Below are positions 1 to 7,270 of a stretch of DNA of 14,810 nucleotides, piece after piece. Position 1 is the stretch's first letter, and each line of letters begins with the position of its first letter. Location of the stretch: assembly GCA_021805955.1 (NCBI GenBank), contig JAJZDO010000030.1, positions 1 through 14,810 of the forward strand. The letters run 5' to 3'. Both the position numbers and the translations under genes were made by a program. The notes under the pieces were generated by a model. The model saw only the letters and a program-made list of their open reading frames with translations, did no database searches and was not told the DNA's origin. Source of the DNA: Acidobacteriota bacterium (GTDB lineage: Bacteria; Acidobacteriota; Terriglobia; Terriglobales; Acidobacteriaceae).

Positions 1-608
1 CTCCCATGGGACGGCGCGCCGGGCTGGGAATACTGGCGGCCGCAAGCGCCTTGCTGGCCACGTCCGCACTGGGAGGCCCGGTCGGTCCGGCAACCCTTAT
101 CGCCGGCATTCTGGCGATGTTTTTCGTCGCAGGCAGGCATTGGCGCGTAATGACGGCAGCCCTTCGGCACATTTCCTGGAGCGTGATTCTGCTGGTGGCA
201 GGTCTGTTTGTGATGGTGGCGGCGCTGCGAAAGGTAGGAGCGCTTGCGATTTCCGCCGACGCATTGAAGACAGCCGCTGGCTGGCCGCCCATCGCGGGTT
301 TGAGCGCGGTCGCGTTCGGATTCGGCATGGCGGCCAACGCAATCAACAATCTGCCTATGGGCTTGATCGGAGCGTCCGCCGTGCTGACAGCTCACAGTAC
401 CCGCGCCATGCATGCCGCGGTGCTACTGGGCATCGATCTGGGCCCGAATCTCTCCGTCACCGGATCGCTGGCGACAATCTTGTGGCTGATGGCGCTGCGT
501 CGCGAAAAGATTGAAGTCAGCGGCTGGCGCTTTTTGCGAGTCGGCGTGCTCGTCATGCCGCCGACGCTGCTGATCGCGGTGCTGGCGCTGGCGATGACGC
601 AGCATTGA
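1..608 (+). CDS. arsB: Arsenite efflux permease ArsB-type, C-terminal part (cut by window start)
   Basis: Inner-membrane permease that exports arsenite, or a close relative in the ArsB/NhaD ion-transporter superfamily. The frame is open from the first full codon (position 3), so the N-terminal half lies outside the window and the ATG at 6 is probably internal. About 200 residues are visible. They are strongly hydrophobic, with roughly five to six membrane segments. Two signatures typical of the ArsB C-terminal half are present: AANAINNLPMGLIGA and, further on, IDLGPNLSVTGSLATILWL, which corresponds to the conserved G-P-x-x-x-x-x-GSLATLLWL of ArsB. The protein ends shortly after one more hydrophobic segment, as ArsB proteins do. 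No arsR or arsC is visible, so whether it sits in an ars operon cannot be told. It converges on the next gene with 58 bases between. Family confidence is high; the substrate is inferred. Confidence 0.85.
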   Translation, partial: PMGRRAGLGILAAASALLATSALGGPVGPATLIAGILAMFFVAGRHWRVMTAALRHISWSVILLVAGLFVMVAALRKVGALAISADALKTAAGWPPIAGLSAVAFGFGMAANAINNLPMGLIGASAVLTAHSTRAMHAAVLLGIDLGPNLSVTGSLATILWLMALRREKIEVSGWRFLRVGVLVMPPTLLIAVLALAMTQH

Positions 609-666
609 TGGGTATCCTCCGAAGCCGCCAGACAACCCGCTATGGGGACCATCAAGTCAACAGTTC

Positions 667-1599
667 CTATCGATTCCTCTCAACGAAAATCGCCCTGGGA
701 GCCGTCAGCTTCAACCCGGAGCCTTTGGCCTGGATCTGCACCGACTGCCAGCCCGTTTTGTCAGCCGCAAAGGTCAACAGGTACTGGCGGTTCAGCGACT
801 CTTTGAACTGCTTCAGAAACGGCTCAAATGACACCGGACTCACCATCGCCAGGCTGTAGAACTGGCCGCCGGTTTCGTCCGCTACGCGCTGCAGATAACT
901 CTGCCCCATAAGGGTGCTGAAGCTGCTTGAGCCTCCTGCGCCGCGGTTGCGAAAATAGATGGAGTAAACCAGAAGGTTCGCCTTTTGGGAATCTCGAATC
1001 GCAGCGGCAACGTAAGGATCTTGCATATCACGCAACATGTAGTATGGGTCTTCCCCATTGGTCATCATAAATACCACGCGACGGGCTTGTTCCTTGGAAG
1101 GCCAGTGATTCGCCAGGTCAGACAGGCAAAAATACGGACTTCCGCTGATCCCTGGAATTTCGTTCGTGATCCGCAGCGATTTCGCTGCCTTCGCATGGTC
1201 TGTTGTCAGGGTCTGCGCCATCTGCGCTCTTCCGTTGTCCATGTACGCCACTACCACCGCGACGGAGGAAGGCAACGACTCAATAAATTTCTTCAGATCG
1301 GGAATCTGCAGCGTCCAATACGAACGCGCTGACTCATCGAAGAGAAACACAAGCTGCGTCGGGGCAGTCGATCCGTTGATCGGCGTCAAACCCGTAACAT
1401 TGGCCGCGCGCCCTTTCACTTTTACAGTAATTTCCCCTGCATGGAGAGGCGGAGCCGGATGCGACTTGTTGGCGTTTACCGTCACAATCACCTGCGCCTG
1501 GCCAGTTGTATTCTCGTTCTGCGCCACAACAGAGGATGTAGCTCCCGCTCCTACCAGTGCCGCTACCAGAACTGCGCCCGCAACGCGATTCGTTTTCAT
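667..1599 (-). CDS. Secreted VWFA-domain protein of the type common in Acidobacteria
   Basis: Predicted exported protein of 310 residues with a von Willebrand factor A-like fold; the function is unknown. I chose the ATG at 1599 because it has TGGAGGGCAGT directly upstream and starts a good signal peptide (MKTNR, hydrophobic core at about residues 7-25, cleavage near SSVVAQ). An in-frame start at 1668 would put 23 unsupported residues before it. The VWA core begins at LVFLFDESARS (about residues 83-93), where the usual DxSxS metal site is only partly kept as D88-E-S90-A-R-S93. The strand VVFMMTNGEDPYY (about 175-187) corresponds to the usual VVLLTDGxD, with Asn in place of Asp. The segment DETGGQFYSL (241-250) matches the conserved 'TGG' region late in these domains. 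It lies downstream of galE on the same strand, with a 176-base gap, so co-transcription is uncertain. Confidence 0.8.
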   Translation of the reverse strand: MKTNRVAGAVLVAALVGAGATSSVVAQNENTTGQAQVIVTVNANKSHPAPPLHAGEITVKVKGRAANVTGLTPINGSTAPTQLVFLFDESARSYWTLQIPDLKKFIESLPSSVAVVVAYMDNGRAQMAQTLTTDHAKAAKSLRITNEIPGISGSPYFCLSDLANHWPSKEQARRVVFMMTNGEDPYYMLRDMQDPYVAAAIRDSQKANLLVYSIYFRNRGAGGSSSFSTLMGQSYLQRVADETGGQFYSLAMVSPVSFEPFLKQFKESLNRQYLLTFAADKTGWQSVQIQAKGSGLKLTAPRAIFVERNR

Positions 1600-1775
1600 A
1601 CTGCCCTCCAACCTACCGCTTCCCTTGTAAACCTCAACGCCAGCCGGAGCAAGCCATTTCCAAACCAAAGGTCGATAAGGATGGACCCGAGTCCTGCGAC
1701 GTTAGACGCACGATAAGCTCCGTTGCCAAAATTAATTTCCAGCCGTGGCCCCCGCGTACGGATCACCGGGGAAGC

Positions 1776-2753
1776 TTACTCGCCGGTCTTGTAGCGCACT
1801 TGGTGCCACTGCCACGCGTCCGCGATGATTTCATCCAGGCTCGGACAATGAGGGCGCCAGCCGAGTTCGCGGCTGATTTTCTCCGAACTGGCCACCAGGA
1901 TGGCCGGATCGCCGGGCCTTGGCGGACACTCTTCGACCGGAATGGGATGACCTGTGACGCGCCTCGCGGCGTCAATCACCTCACGCACGGAAAAGCCTTG
2001 ACCATTTCCAAGGTTATAGATCATTCTGTCGCGCTCTTCGAGAGCCGTCAGCGCCAATAAATGAGCCTCCGCCAGATCGCGCACGTGAATGTAGTCGCGG
2101 ATACAAGTGCCGTCCGGCGTCGGATAATCGGTCCCGTAAATTCGAATACTTTTCCTTCGACCCAGCGCCACATCGAGGATGAGAGGAATCAGGTGCGACT
2201 CCGGCTCATGCGATTCCCCGCGACCGGCAATGGCGCCAGCCACATTGAAATAGCGCAGGCTGGCATAGCGCAATCCATGGATGCGGTGCAGCCAGGTCAG
2301 CATCTGCTCCACCATCAGCTTGGATTCGCCGTAAGGATTGGTTGGCTGTAATGCCGCATCTTCCTCTATCGGCGTCCGTTCAGGCTGCCCGTATACGGCC
2401 GCGGTTGAGGAGAAAACCAGCTTCCGCACCCCTGTCGCTAACATCGCCTGAAAAAGAACTAACGTGGATGCGGTATTATTGCTAAAATACAACTCAGGAC
2501 GCTGCATGCTGTCACCCGCCTCGATGAGGGCGGCAAAATGCAGGACAGCATCAATTTTGTGGCTTCGGAGAGCGGCTTCCATTTTGATTCGGTCGCCGAC
2601 TTCCCCTTCGATAAAGGCCAAACTCGCAGGTACCGAAAGGCGTTGGGAATGGGAAAGATTGTCATAGACCACGACACGATGCCCAGCAGCCGCGAGCAGG
2701 TGGGCAACGGTGCCCCCAATATAGCCGGCGCCACCGGTAATGAGTGCATTCAA
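1776..2753 (-). CDS. galE: UDP-glucose 4-epimerase
   Basis: Cytoplasmic NAD-dependent epimerase of the extended short-chain dehydrogenase family. It interconverts UDP-glucose and UDP-galactose, supplying sugars for lipopolysaccharide, exopolysaccharide and the Leloir pathway. Visible motifs are the Rossmann dinucleotide loop GGAGYIGG (residues 7-14), the DNLSHS adenine-ribose region (31-36), the catalytic S116-T117 in FSSTAAVYG, and the catalytic Y141-x3-K145 pair in NPYGESK. The C-terminal substrate-binding part contains DGTCIRDYIHVRDLA and the R-x-GDPAILVASS stretch typical of GalE. At 325 residues it is full length for the family. The start codon is TTG at 2753: AAGGAGAT lies at normal distance upstream and the Rossmann motif begins six residues in. 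An ATG at 2749 is out of frame. Confidence 0.95.
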   Translation of the reverse strand: MNALITGGAGYIGGTVAHLLAAAGHRVVVYDNLSHSQRLSVPASLAFIEGEVGDRIKMEAALRSHKIDAVLHFAALIEAGDSMQRPELYFSNNTASTLVLFQAMLATGVRKLVFSSTAAVYGQPERTPIEEDAALQPTNPYGESKLMVEQMLTWLHRIHGLRYASLRYFNVAGAIAGRGESHEPESHLIPLILDVALGRRKSIRIYGTDYPTPDGTCIRDYIHVRDLAEAHLLALTALEERDRMIYNLGNGQGFSVREVIDAARRVTGHPIPVEECPPRPGDPAILVASSEKISRELGWRPHCPSLDEIIADAWQWHQVRYKTGE

Positions 2754-3419
2754 TTGGATTATCTCCTTTTATATCAATGAACTTTCGTTGTCGGTGCAGT
2801 ACGCTGGAAGCGTTGATCGTTAGAGATGATTGGAGGTTGAGGATGGGAGCAGGGTTGTTCCTAAGACTCACTGAAAATTCCTCGGAAAAAGCGAATCAGC
2901 TCATTCCTGCTTCTTGATGATAGGCCGGAAGCGCAGGTTTGCATATTTTGATGGGTCGGGTCCCCCAGTGGTTAATCTAACGATACCCGGCTCAAATGGA
3001 TATGCGAAAATTTCATTTCAAAATTTCTAAGTTATGGCATACTCATTGGCAAACACAGCCAATTACGCAGAGCTTGGGGGCCGTTTTTCAGGCTCTGAGA
3101 ATCATAGCAATGAACACAGGCTGAGGTGCGGAATGATTGCACTTTGATCTGGCAAAACTGTACTCGTCAAATGCGGGCAGCATCCAAGCAGGAGGGCCGT
3201 CCAAAATGTTTGGCAGAGATTGGGTCTCACGTTGAATTTGAAATTTGTTCTCTGCTGCGTTTCATTGAAAAACTTATTTGCCTGTTTCCAATTCGGAGTC
3301 GGCAGTATTTCAAAAGATACCCTGACTGAACAGCCAGCCGGACGTGCCGGTACCGAAGAAGATGTTGCATCAAAAATTCTGAATCTGCGAACGTTTGAAC
3401 GCGTTGAGGTAAAAGCTGT
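2754..3419. other. Divergent intergenic region between galE and the tonB-like gene
   Basis: This 666-base stretch separates leftward galE from rightward tonB, so it must hold the promoters of both. I see no convincing -35/-10 pair for either. It is locally AT-rich around 3000-3040, with two direct copies of AAAATTTC (3007-3014 and 3020-3027). It contains small inverted repeats: ACGCT/AGCGT at 2801-2813, ATTGGC/GCCAAT at 3045-3063, and CAGAGC/GCTCTG at 3068-3097. Short open frames in the right half (for example a TTG-started one at 3220-3423) have no recognisable family. No known riboswitch or RNA gene was recognised. Confidence 0.6.
3045..3063. promoter_or_regulatory. Small inverted repeat, possible operator
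   Basis: ATTGGC (3045-3050) and GCCAAT (3058-3063) are perfect inverted copies separated by seven bases (AAACACA). They lie in the divergent region between galE and tonB, next to an AT-rich stretch. The size and spacing would suit a dimeric regulator, but a six-base arm can arise by chance, and no regulator gene is in the window to pair it with. Confidence 0.2.
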
Positions 3420-4574
3420 ATGACAAGTTTTGCGACAAGAGAGCATTCAGTTCGGCCTGATACCGGACTGCCCCCCCGCCGCTTGAGAGATCGAGAGCGC
3501 GTACCTTCCAGTCGACAACTAGCCACGTTCGGACTACTGCCAGAACCAGAGGGAAGAAATAAATCCTTCGTCGTAAGCTTGATTGTCAATGCTTCGGCGA
3601 TTGCATTATTCCTCACTCTGTCCATTTTCATGGTCCATCAAGTCGTGCAAAAGCCCGTAATCGAGACCGACCTCCTGCTCCCCATTACTCCTGTGAAGCC
3701 GGTGCGACCGACGATTCGCGTAAAACCGCCCATTATTCCGCCAACTCCGGATTTGTTGAACCGGATCGCTCCTAAAATCACCTACAGGCAAGCTCCGGCT
3801 GACACCCCCCAGCCGAGGTTGGCACGGGTTCATTTGAATAACGTCAGCGCTCCCGTACTGCCACCCTACCGGCCAGACTCCGTTGCGCTGCCAGCGCAGC
3901 CGAAGGTAGGTCTGTTCCACACCGACGTTCCTACTGCGGTCGCAAACAACATGGGCCAGACGTCGACAAAAACTGGCGGATTTGGCGATCCCATGGGAGT
4001 TCACCCCAACCCGGGCGCAAACCGTCCGGCAACGGTCGCGGCCTATGGCAGCTTCCAGAGCGCAGTCGGCGATTCCTCCGGCTCCGGGGCTGCCCGGCGC
4101 GGAAAGGTCGGTGGTGTGAACTTCGGTTCCGGGTATGCGAATGGCGTCCCGGGCGGCAGCGGACACGGAAAAGTGGCCTCCGTTGGGTTCTCTGACGGCG
4201 TTGCCGGCGGCACGGGCAATCGCCCTCGCGGAACCGCAACCCTGGGAGCCTTCCACGACAATACCGCAGTGGCGACACCCAAGGTTCTGGTAGCCAATAC
4301 TGGCAATGAAACGACGGTCGAGGTAATTTCTCACCCACGGCCCGAGTACACTCCAGAGGCAAAACAACTGAAGATCCAGGGAGACGTCGTCCTGGAGGTC
4401 CGGTTCTCGGCGGATGGACGGTGCCACGTTATCCGAGTGGTTCGCGGTCTAGGCCACGGGCTGGATGAGCAGGCGATTCGGGTTGCAGAAGAAACTCATT
4501 TTAAACCCGCAACGCGAGATGGTCAGCCTGTCGATATCACGACATATTATCGGATCGATTTCCAGCTGGCATAA
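3420..4574 (+). CDS. tonB: TonB-family energy transducer
   Basis: Inner-membrane-anchored periplasmic protein expected to pass proton-motive energy from ExbB/ExbD to TonB-dependent outer-membrane receptors. It has 384 residues. A basic cytoplasmic N-terminus (1-48) is followed by one membrane anchor (about 50-74, within FVVSLIVNASAIALFL). Next comes a Pro-rich periplasmic stretch (about 88-112, for example PVKPVRPTIRVKPPIIPPTP). A Gly-rich linker (about 180-280) contains two clear copies of a GKVxxVxF...G..GG.G unit. The C-terminal TonB domain spans about 303-384 (PRPEYTPEAKQLKIQGDVVL, then a late FKPATRDGQPV). GAGG lies about ten bases before the ATG. No exbB/exbD or receptor gene is adjacent, so the partners must be encoded elsewhere. 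It heads a rightward block of envelope genes. Family is confident; the specific transport role is unknown. Confidence 0.88.
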   Translation: MTSFATREHSVRPDTGLPPRRLRDRERVPSSRQLATFGLLPEPEGRNKSFVVSLIVNASAIALFLTLSIFMVHQVVQKPVIETDLLLPITPVKPVRPTIRVKPPIIPPTPDLLNRIAPKITYRQAPADTPQPRLARVHLNNVSAPVLPPYRPDSVALPAQPKVGLFHTDVPTAVANNMGQTSTKTGGFGDPMGVHPNPGANRPATVAAYGSFQSAVGDSSGSGAARRGKVGGVNFGSGYANGVPGGSGHGKVASVGFSDGVAGGTGNRPRGTATLGAFHDNTAVATPKVLVANTGNETTVEVISHPRPEYTPEAKQLKIQGDVVLEVRFSADGRCHVIRVVRGLGHGLDEQAIRVAEETHFKPATRDGQPVDITTYYRIDFQLA

Positions 4575-4597
4575 TTGTCGACAAACGTGTTTAAACT

Positions 4598-4658
4598 TAC
4601 GTAACATTAGGTATTACCATTTTGAAATTTTTGGTAACGTACAGGTAATGTTCACGTA
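4598..4658. promoter_or_regulatory. Long imperfect inverted repeat in the leader of the M48-like gene
   Basis: The left arm TACGTAACATTA (4598-4609) and right arm TAATGTTCACGTA (4646-4658) are inverted copies with a single extra base. Inside them, ATTACCA (4613-4619) and TTGGTAAC (4631-4638) form a second matching pair around an AT-rich loop. The element sits between the TonB gene (ends 4574) and the M48-like gene (starts 4731). It could be a regulator-binding region, a transcript hairpin, or both. A TATGAT (4657-4662) at its right edge might be a -10 box, but no good -35 lies at 17 bases. The repeat is directly visible; its role is inferred. Confidence 0.4.
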
Positions 4659-4730
4659 TGATTGGATCGACTTTCAATGCGCGTAATGTGAGCAAACAAC
4701 CCTAAATCAGGTAACCCAAGGAACGCAATC

Positions 4731-6473
4731 ATGCGATTTTCGAAACTTATCCCTCGAGGTTCACGCAACAGAGGATTGGCCCTCCTACTGCTGGTGTCCA
4801 TCACTCTCCCTGCCTCGGCCCGGCACAAAAAAAATCAACAGTCTATGGGCAAGCTGACTCCCCAGATGGTTCGCCTCATCGACTTGGCTTCCGGCCATGA
4901 GAAGGGAGTACTGCAGGCGCTGCAACTGCGGACCCCTGTCGTGGAAACATACATCCAGGACTTTAAAGCCGACACCCAGCTGAGTGCGGTCCCTACGGAT
5001 GATCACTATTTCCTTGGCCGCGTGGATTTCGGCAAAGTTATCGAAGACAATCGCTATCAGGAGGCAGGCGCCAAGAAAGCCGCTCTCAAGGGCTCGGTCA
5101 TGTTCGTCAACGGGCTGACCAAGGCGTTCAAAATTGAGTACGTCGCACAGGGTTTTGTTCAAATGCTCCTGCTGGATGCAAATCACTTCGATCGTCAACA
5201 TTATGACTTTGTGTTTGTCCGCCGCGAGTTTCTTGGCGACACCCGCACCGACCTTTTTGATGTGACTCCTAGATCCGGTTCGGGCTCGGGACGTTTTATT
5301 GGCCGTGTTTGGATTGAAGATACCGGCGGAAATATCGTCCGCTTCAGCGGCACCTACACCAGCAACAATGGGCGGCAGGTCTATTACCACTTCGATAGCT
5401 GGCGCACAAACGTACAGCCTGGCCTATGGTTACCAACCGCCGTCTACGCCGAAGAGCATGGCCCGGGAACAGTTCCCGATCAGGCGGGTTTCTTCCGCGC
5501 ACAAACCTGGATCTGGGGCTACTCGCTTCGTCAACCTCTCTCCACTAGCGACAACGCCACAGTCAAGATCGACGCGGTCACCGATCAAAGCGAAAGCGCC
5601 CAGGACGTAAGCCCTCTGCAAGCTTCCCGCATGTGGTCGCAGCAGGCAGAATCGAACATTCTCGACCGCCTGTTTCAGGCCGGCTTGCTGGCTGCACCCA
5701 GCAACTTTGACAAGGTGCTCGAACAGGTCACGAACAACCTGATCCTCACCAATAATATTTCATTGCCTGAACCGGTGCACTGCCGGGTTCTTTTAACCTA
5801 CCCCTTGGAATCTTTGACCATTGGAAACACAATCGTACTCAGCAAGGGTCTAATCGATACCCTCCCCTACGAAGCGGACCTGGCTGCTGTACTTTCCTTC
5901 CAACTGGCTCATTTAGAATTGGGGCATAAAGTCGATACGGAATTCGCCTTCCCTGACAACCTGATGTTCGCCGATCAGGCGACCATACGTCGCGTACCGC
6001 TCCATCACAGCGATGCAGAGAATCAGGCAGCTGCGAAGAAGGCGCTCCAGTTGCTGGAGAACTCTCCGTATAAGGACAAACTGGCCGACGCCGGTCTCTA
6101 TTACAAACTGCTGCTGGCGCGCGCAAAATCCTTGCCGGCGTTGATGCAGCCCAAACTCGGAGATTCGCTATTCACCAGCCCCGCAGACGATCAGGTTTGG
6201 ATGAGCGCTTTGGTCTCTAGAGCACCGAAACTTGATATGTACAACGTTCGGCAGATTGCAGCCCTACCGCTCGGCAGCCGTATACGCGTGGATTCATGGA
6301 ACGATTCTGTTGAATTACTTAACTCCAAACCTGTTGCGGTGTTGAGTCCTAGCGATAAGATGCCCCTCGAATTGACGCCTATATTCTTCAGGCTTCGCCC
6401 TTACGGACAGGCGGCGCCAATTCCTGTATCTACTGGAGCAGCCTCCCCGGGCACCAGTACATCTAATCAGTGA
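4731..6473 (+). CDS. Secreted M48-like protein with degenerate zinc site (likely pseudo-protease)
   Basis: Predicted exported protein of 580 residues. The signal peptide covers about 1-30 (GLALLLLVSITLPASA), and the ATG has AAGGA upstream. Residues about 120-270 form a beta-rich region with alternating strands (FVFVRREFLGDTRTDLFDV, then a WIEDTGGNIVRFSGTY segment), reminiscent of outer-membrane lipoprotein-sorting-like domains, though this assignment is tentative. Residues about 340-480 follow the M48 peptidase layout: an IVLSKGLIDTL strand-helix, then EADLAAVLSFQLAHLELGH. In active M48 enzymes this last segment reads LxHExxH. Here the first His and the Glu are Phe390 and Gln391, with only His394 kept. 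The usual third ligand in ExEAD appears as E430-N-Q432-A-A. The matching NSPYKDKLADAGL helix supports the alignment. It is therefore probably not a metalloprotease and may be structural or ligand-binding. Confidence 0.75.
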   Translation: MRFSKLIPRGSRNRGLALLLLVSITLPASARHKKNQQSMGKLTPQMVRLIDLASGHEKGVLQALQLRTPVVETYIQDFKADTQLSAVPTDDHYFLGRVDFGKVIEDNRYQEAGAKKAALKGSVMFVNGLTKAFKIEYVAQGFVQMLLLDANHFDRQHYDFVFVRREFLGDTRTDLFDVTPRSGSGSGRFIGRVWIEDTGGNIVRFSGTYTSNNGRQVYYHFDSWRTNVQPGLWLPTAVYAEEHGPGTVPDQAGFFRAQTWIWGYSLRQPLSTSDNATVKIDAVTDQSESAQDVSPLQASRMWSQQAESNILDRLFQAGLLAAPSNFDKVLEQVTNNLILTNNISLPEPVHCRVLLTYPLESLTIGNTIVLSKGLIDTLPYEADLAAVLSFQLAHLELGHKVDTEFAFPDNLMFADQATIRRVPLHHSDAENQAAAKKALQLLENSPYKDKLADAGLYYKLLLARAKSLPALMQPKLGDSLFTSPADDQVWMSALVSRAPKLDMYNVRQIAALPLGSRIRVDSWNDSVELLNSKPVAVLSPSDKMPLELTPIFFRLRPYGQAAPIPVSTGAASPGTSTSNQ

Positions 6474-6487
6474 CGTAAACCTTATAC

Positions 6488-6515
6488 GAGGCAGATGCGA
6501 TACAGTATCTGCCTC
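6488..6515. repeat. Stable hairpin between the M48-like and beta-barrel genes
   Basis: GAGGCAGAT (6488-6496) and ATCTGCCTC (6507-6515) are perfect 9-base inverted copies. One G-T and one C-G pair extend the stem to 11 around a six-base loop. It begins 14 bases after the M48-like stop codon and ends 38 bases before the next start. No T-run follows, so it is not a classical intrinsic terminator. It might be an mRNA 3'-end stabiliser, a partial attenuator or a processing site within an operon. Confidence 0.5.
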
Positions 6516-6553
6516 TAGAAATACTGGCTCTTCGGCATTGGGGAGGTTTTTCG

Positions 6554-7132
6554 GTGGGGAAAAATTTTTTTAGTGGGCTGCTATTTTTGCTTTGCCCGAT
6601 CTTCCTGCACGCGCAGGCAGTATCTCCTGTCAGGACAAAACAAGCTACTATCACTGTGGGAGGCTACTTCTCTTTCGGAGGATCGGATTACGGGCAGAAT
6701 CTTGGTTTTACGAATCGCGCGCATCCTGACATGTATGGGCCCGGTGTTTATGCAGATTTCAATTATCGAGTCTGGGACGGTCTCGGCGTCGGGATTGAGG
6801 GGGAAGCACGTTTCTTGAATTTCGGTACGCCTGGCCCCGGCATCTCTGAGGACAATTTTCTTGGCGGTCCGCGCGTAACTTACGAAGTGGGGCGCAAATG
6901 GATACCTTACGTTAAATTCCTGGTTGGCGGAAGTCGCTTCCATTACCCCAGCTTTATCTCCAACCAAGCCTACAACTACACGACATTCGCTGGCGGCGGT
7001 GGTATTGACTATCATCTCTCCAACCGCATCACCGTTCGTCCCGCCGACTTCGAATATCAACACTGGCAATTTCCGCCAACCGGTCTAACTCCTTGGGTAT
7101 ATTCTGCGGGTGTGTCGTATAGTCTGTTCTAA
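6554..7132 (+). CDS. Small outer-membrane beta-barrel protein
   Basis: Predicted outer-membrane protein of 192 residues. The start is GTG at 6554, with GGGAGG seven bases upstream. A signal peptide follows (FFSGLLFLLCPIFLHA, cleavage around residue 20). The mature part is short, rich in Gly and aromatic residues, and built of alternating strands (for example ATITVGGYFSFGG, YADFNYRVWDGLGVGIEGEA, YVKFLVGGSRFHYP, and late WVYSAGVSYSLF). It ends in a C-terminal Phe, as expected of BAM-assembled barrels. The size suits an eight-stranded OmpA/OmpX-like barrel. It lies 80 bases after the M48-like gene with only a hairpin between, and a strong terminator follows, so it is probably the last gene of that unit. 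No ligand or pore function can be assigned. Confidence 0.75.
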   Translation: MGKNFFSGLLFLLCPIFLHAQAVSPVRTKQATITVGGYFSFGGSDYGQNLGFTNRAHPDMYGPGVYADFNYRVWDGLGVGIEGEARFLNFGTPGPGISEDNFLGGPRVTYEVGRKWIPYVKFLVGGSRFHYPSFISNQAYNYTTFAGGGGIDYHLSNRITVRPADFEYQHWQFPPTGLTPWVYSAGVSYSLF

Positions 7133-7160
7133 AGCAAGCTTCACACTCCACATTCCCAGC

Positions 7161-7186
7161 AAAGCCCTGCGAGAGACGGGGCTTTT
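7161..7186 (+). terminator. Rho-independent terminator
   Basis: AAAGCCC (7161-7167) pairs with GGGCTTT (7179-7185) around a short loop, and T-rich sequence (TTTTCTTC) follows. It starts 28 bases after the beta-barrel stop codon and precedes gltX, so it closes the rightward envelope block. Confidence 0.85.
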
Positions 7187-7270
7187 CTTCTGAACGCACT
7201 ATGATCACGTCTCTGCGATGAGCCTACAACATTCCCCAAAATGCTCCGATAAAAGTTCGGCCCTCATCCT

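Noticed and set aside
1600..1668. Upstream in-frame extension of the VWFA gene to 1668
   Set aside because: The ATG at 1599 has a good GGAGG and begins a proper signal peptide; the extension would bury the signal peptide 23 residues in.
2459..2749. ATG-started frame within galE at 2749 (minus strand)
   Set aside because: It is out of frame with the epimerase motifs; the TTG at 2753 with AAGGAG upstream is the real start.
2941..3000. Possible riboswitch from the GGGTCGGGT ... ACCCGGC pairing in the galE-tonB gap
   Set aside because: Only one imperfect 7-base pairing is present and no known aptamer core was recognised.
3606..4427. 273-codon minus-strand open frame opposite tonB
   Set aside because: The product has no recognisable motif and is antisense to a gene with a clear anchor and TonB C-terminal domain.
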